Source: Paraburkholderia kirstenboschensis (GTDB lineage Bacteria; Pseudomonadota; Gammaproteobacteria; Burkholderiales; Burkholderiaceae). From it: DNA of 64,000 nucleotides. The stretch covers positions 62,001 through 126,000 of the forward strand of contig NZ_CAJHCR010000019.1 in the NCBI RefSeq assembly GCF_904848585.1, written 5' to 3'. Each line of letters opens with the position of its first letter. Positions within the stretch are counted from its first letter, which is position 1. The notes below the pieces were generated by a model. It was not told the DNA's origin and searched no databases. It saw only the letters and a program-made list of their open reading frames with translations. Position numbers and translations under genes: made by a program. Below, in pieces: positions 62,545-64,000 of this stretch.

Positions 62545-63762
62545 TTATCTCGTCAGCTTAACGACGTTCGAAAGCCCCGGTCCCGGTGATGAGCCGAAGC
62601 TGTAGGTGGAGCGGCCACTGCGCTTGGCCACATACATGGCCGCATCCGCGACGTCGAGCAGTCCCGCGACTGTCGAAACCCGGTCGGGAAAGGTGGCGAT
62701 GCCGATGCTCACGCCAATCGCAAAACGACCGCCATACTCTTTGTCACCGACCGCGCGAACGCTTGAAACCAGGCGGTCCGCGAGTTCTCTCAACCTGGAG
62801 TCGTCACCGCAATCGGTTGCCAGTAGAACGAACTCGTCGCCGCCGACACGAGCGAGCATGTCGTTCTGGCGCGTCGCCGTGCGCAGCGATTCGGCGAGCC
62901 GACGCAGCAGTACGTCGCCGGCGCTGTGGCCCATCGCGTCGTTGACATTCTTGAAGCCGTCTATGTCGAGGTACAACAGCGCGATGCGTCGCGAGGCGGC
63001 CTCATCGCCCGAGAGTGCGTCGATGGCGGAAAGCAGCCGGCGGCGGTTCGGCAGTCCCGTCAAAGTGTCCTGCGCCGCTTGCTGATTGAGTGCATTGGAA
63101 TACGCATGCACCCTGGCGAACGCGCGACGCTGTATATAAACCGTATAAACCATCAGGCAGCACACCAGCACAGCGATAGCTACCAGCGCAGCGCTTCCGA
63201 ACACGAGGCGCTGGTGAGCGTCTTCTGTGGCCACCCTTCGTCTTTCGCGCCAGTCGTTCAGCAACAGGCTGAGGTCCTGGCGCAGACCGTCCATGTAGAG
63301 CTTGCCTTCGTTCGTCTGCACGAGTGCGACGGCGGCTGTGCGATTGCCGCTGCGAGCCAGTTCGATGGTGCGCGCGAGTTCCGTCACCTTGTCGGTCTTT
63401 GCGTGCTCGACGCGGCGAACGAGTTCGAGAGATCTCTCGTCGCTGCCCGCAGCCTGCTGCAAGCGCAGCACGGTGTCGTCAAGATCGCGGATGCCCTCGC
63501 GGTAAGGTACGAGGTAACTTTCGTCGCCCGTCAGCAGATAGCCCCGCTGACCGGTTTCCGCGTTCTCAAGATCGTGCAGCACGCGGTTGGCTGCGCCGAG
63601 CACGGCGAACGCTTCCTCGTCGCGCAAACCGTCGGCGACGATGATCTTCGCTTCATACACGAAGAGGCCGGCGGCGATCAGCAAGCCGATGGCCATGCTG
63701 ACGTACAGCACGATGAAACGGTTACGATCGGCTTTCGCGGAGCGAAACAGACGCGCGGGCAC
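62545..63762 (-). CDS. Diguanylate cyclase with CHASE3 sensor domain
   Basis: A 405-residue inner-membrane protein. TM1 is at about 16-36, a CHASE3 extracytoplasmic domain at 45-175 (ENAETGQRGYLLTGDESYL), TM2 at 190-210 and a GGDEF domain at about 235-395. The active site is GGDEF and an inhibitory RxxD site (RQND) lies five residues before it. It should make cyclic di-GMP under product feedback. I chose the GTG at 63762 (GGAG 6 nt upstream); a TTG at 63795 is the alternative. Confidence 0.92.
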   Translation of the reverse strand: MPARLFRSAKADRNRFIVLYVSMAIGLLIAAGLFVYEAKIIVADGLRDEEAFAVLGAANRVLHDLENAETGQRGYLLTGDESYLVPYREGIRDLDDTVLRLQQAAGSDERSLELVRRVEHAKTDKVTELARTIELARSGNRTAAVALVQTNEGKLYMDGLRQDLSLLLNDWRERRRVATEDAHQRLVFGSAALVAIAVLVCCLMVYTVYIQRRAFARVHAYSNALNQQAAQDTLTGLPNRRRLLSAIDALSGDEAASRRIALLYLDIDGFKNVNDAMGHSAGDVLLRRLAESLRTATRQNDMLARVGGDEFVLLATDCGDDSRLRELADRLVSSVRAVGDKEYGGRFAIGVSIGIATFPDRVSTVAGLLDVADAAMYVAKRSGRSTYSFGSSPGPGLSNVVKLTR

Positions 63763-64000
63763 AAGAGCTCCAGGGCGGTGGGGGAAAGGATGCAATCATA
63801 CTGGAGAGCCATGACGGGTTCTCGTCAGGGTGGCAAGTGAACCGCCAGGGTCGCTTCTTGTTCGTTGTTCGTCGCTAGTCAAACAGATGGAACTGCCTGC
63901 TATCCGCAGGGCCTTGCGCTCAGCACGGCAGTTGCCGTTTGCCGGCAAACCCGGCGGCGTGACCACTGCGGAACGGCGAAAATTTCCACTGAAGAATCGT
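63763..64000. other. Window-end stretch
   Basis: 238 bp. A plus-strand frame starting ATG at 63887 stays open to the window edge (38 codons), but has no ribosome site and no recognised sequence. Nothing else seen. Confidence 0.3.

Noticed and set aside
63887..64000. Open plus-strand frame running off the window edge
   Set aside because: 38 codons, no ribosome site and no recognised sequence; too short to call.

Overview
The window is a 64-kb piece of a GC-rich beta-proteobacterial chromosome, most likely Paraburkholderia/Caballeronia-like (Burkholderiaceae). This rests on the strong GC bias at third codon positions, a short H-NS-family protein with the AT-hook-like C-terminus usual in this group, a PXPV-type exported peptide, many LysR/AraC/GntR regulators beside catabolic genes, and a prfC gene of beta-proteobacterial type. 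No rRNA, tRNA, transposase, phage gene, cas gene or CRISPR array was seen. Genus assignment is inference.

Layout. 1-1.9 kb: 5' part of a CoA-binding (Pat/acetyl-CoA-synthetase-like) gene divergent from a LysR regulator. 2-3.6 kb: prfC. 4-8.5 kb: a leftward operon encoding a formaldehyde-activating-enzyme homologue, an aldo/keto reductase, a succinate-semialdehyde-type dehydrogenase and an MFS carrier. 9-11.8 kb: H-NS-like protein, serine hydrolase, two small genes. 11.9-15.6 kb: a sigma-54 activator divergent from a GntP permease with a recognisable -24/-12 promoter, then a RidA-family gene. 15.6-21.1 kb: an unorthodox hybrid histidine kinase and an Aer-like chemoreceptor. 21.4-31.3 kb: DinB-like protein, DedA-rhodanese fusion plus a cNMP-domain/thioredoxin-reductase-like flavoprotein, a PXPV peptide, an AlkX/YcaQ-type protein, a LysE-family exporter and a secreted beta-propeller protein. 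31.6-33.5 kb: EamA transporter/AraC regulator pair. 33.6-41 kb: FAD/Fe-S dehydrogenase, hydratase, MFS, class V aminotransferase and GntR regulator. 41.4-46 kb: MFS, HMG-CoA-lyase-type enzyme, class III CoA-transferase and LysR, a likely acyl-CoA catabolic unit. 46.4-48.2 kb: GlxA-type AraC regulator and SDR. 48.9-53 kb: a chemosensory-like four-gene unit (CheY, CheX-like, mini-MCP, receptor-CheA fusion). 53.3-61.6 kb: RND efflux operon divergent from its probable two-component system. 61.6-63.8 kb: small lipoprotein and a CHASE3-GGDEF diguanylate cyclase.

The least explained signal is a 20-nt intergenic element, TCCYGRAANNNCTCACCTTT, found about 20 times in four separate intergenic gaps (8.6-9.0, 48.2-48.9, 53.2-53.3 and 62.1-62.5 kb) and nowhere that I noticed inside genes. 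In the last gap part of it is amplified as a 68-bp tandem repeat. A second notable item is the CheA-like kinase that carries its own receptor, HAMP and PAS domains and has no CheW-like domain. Third, the RND pump has a 37-residue Ser/Thr linker in its porter region.
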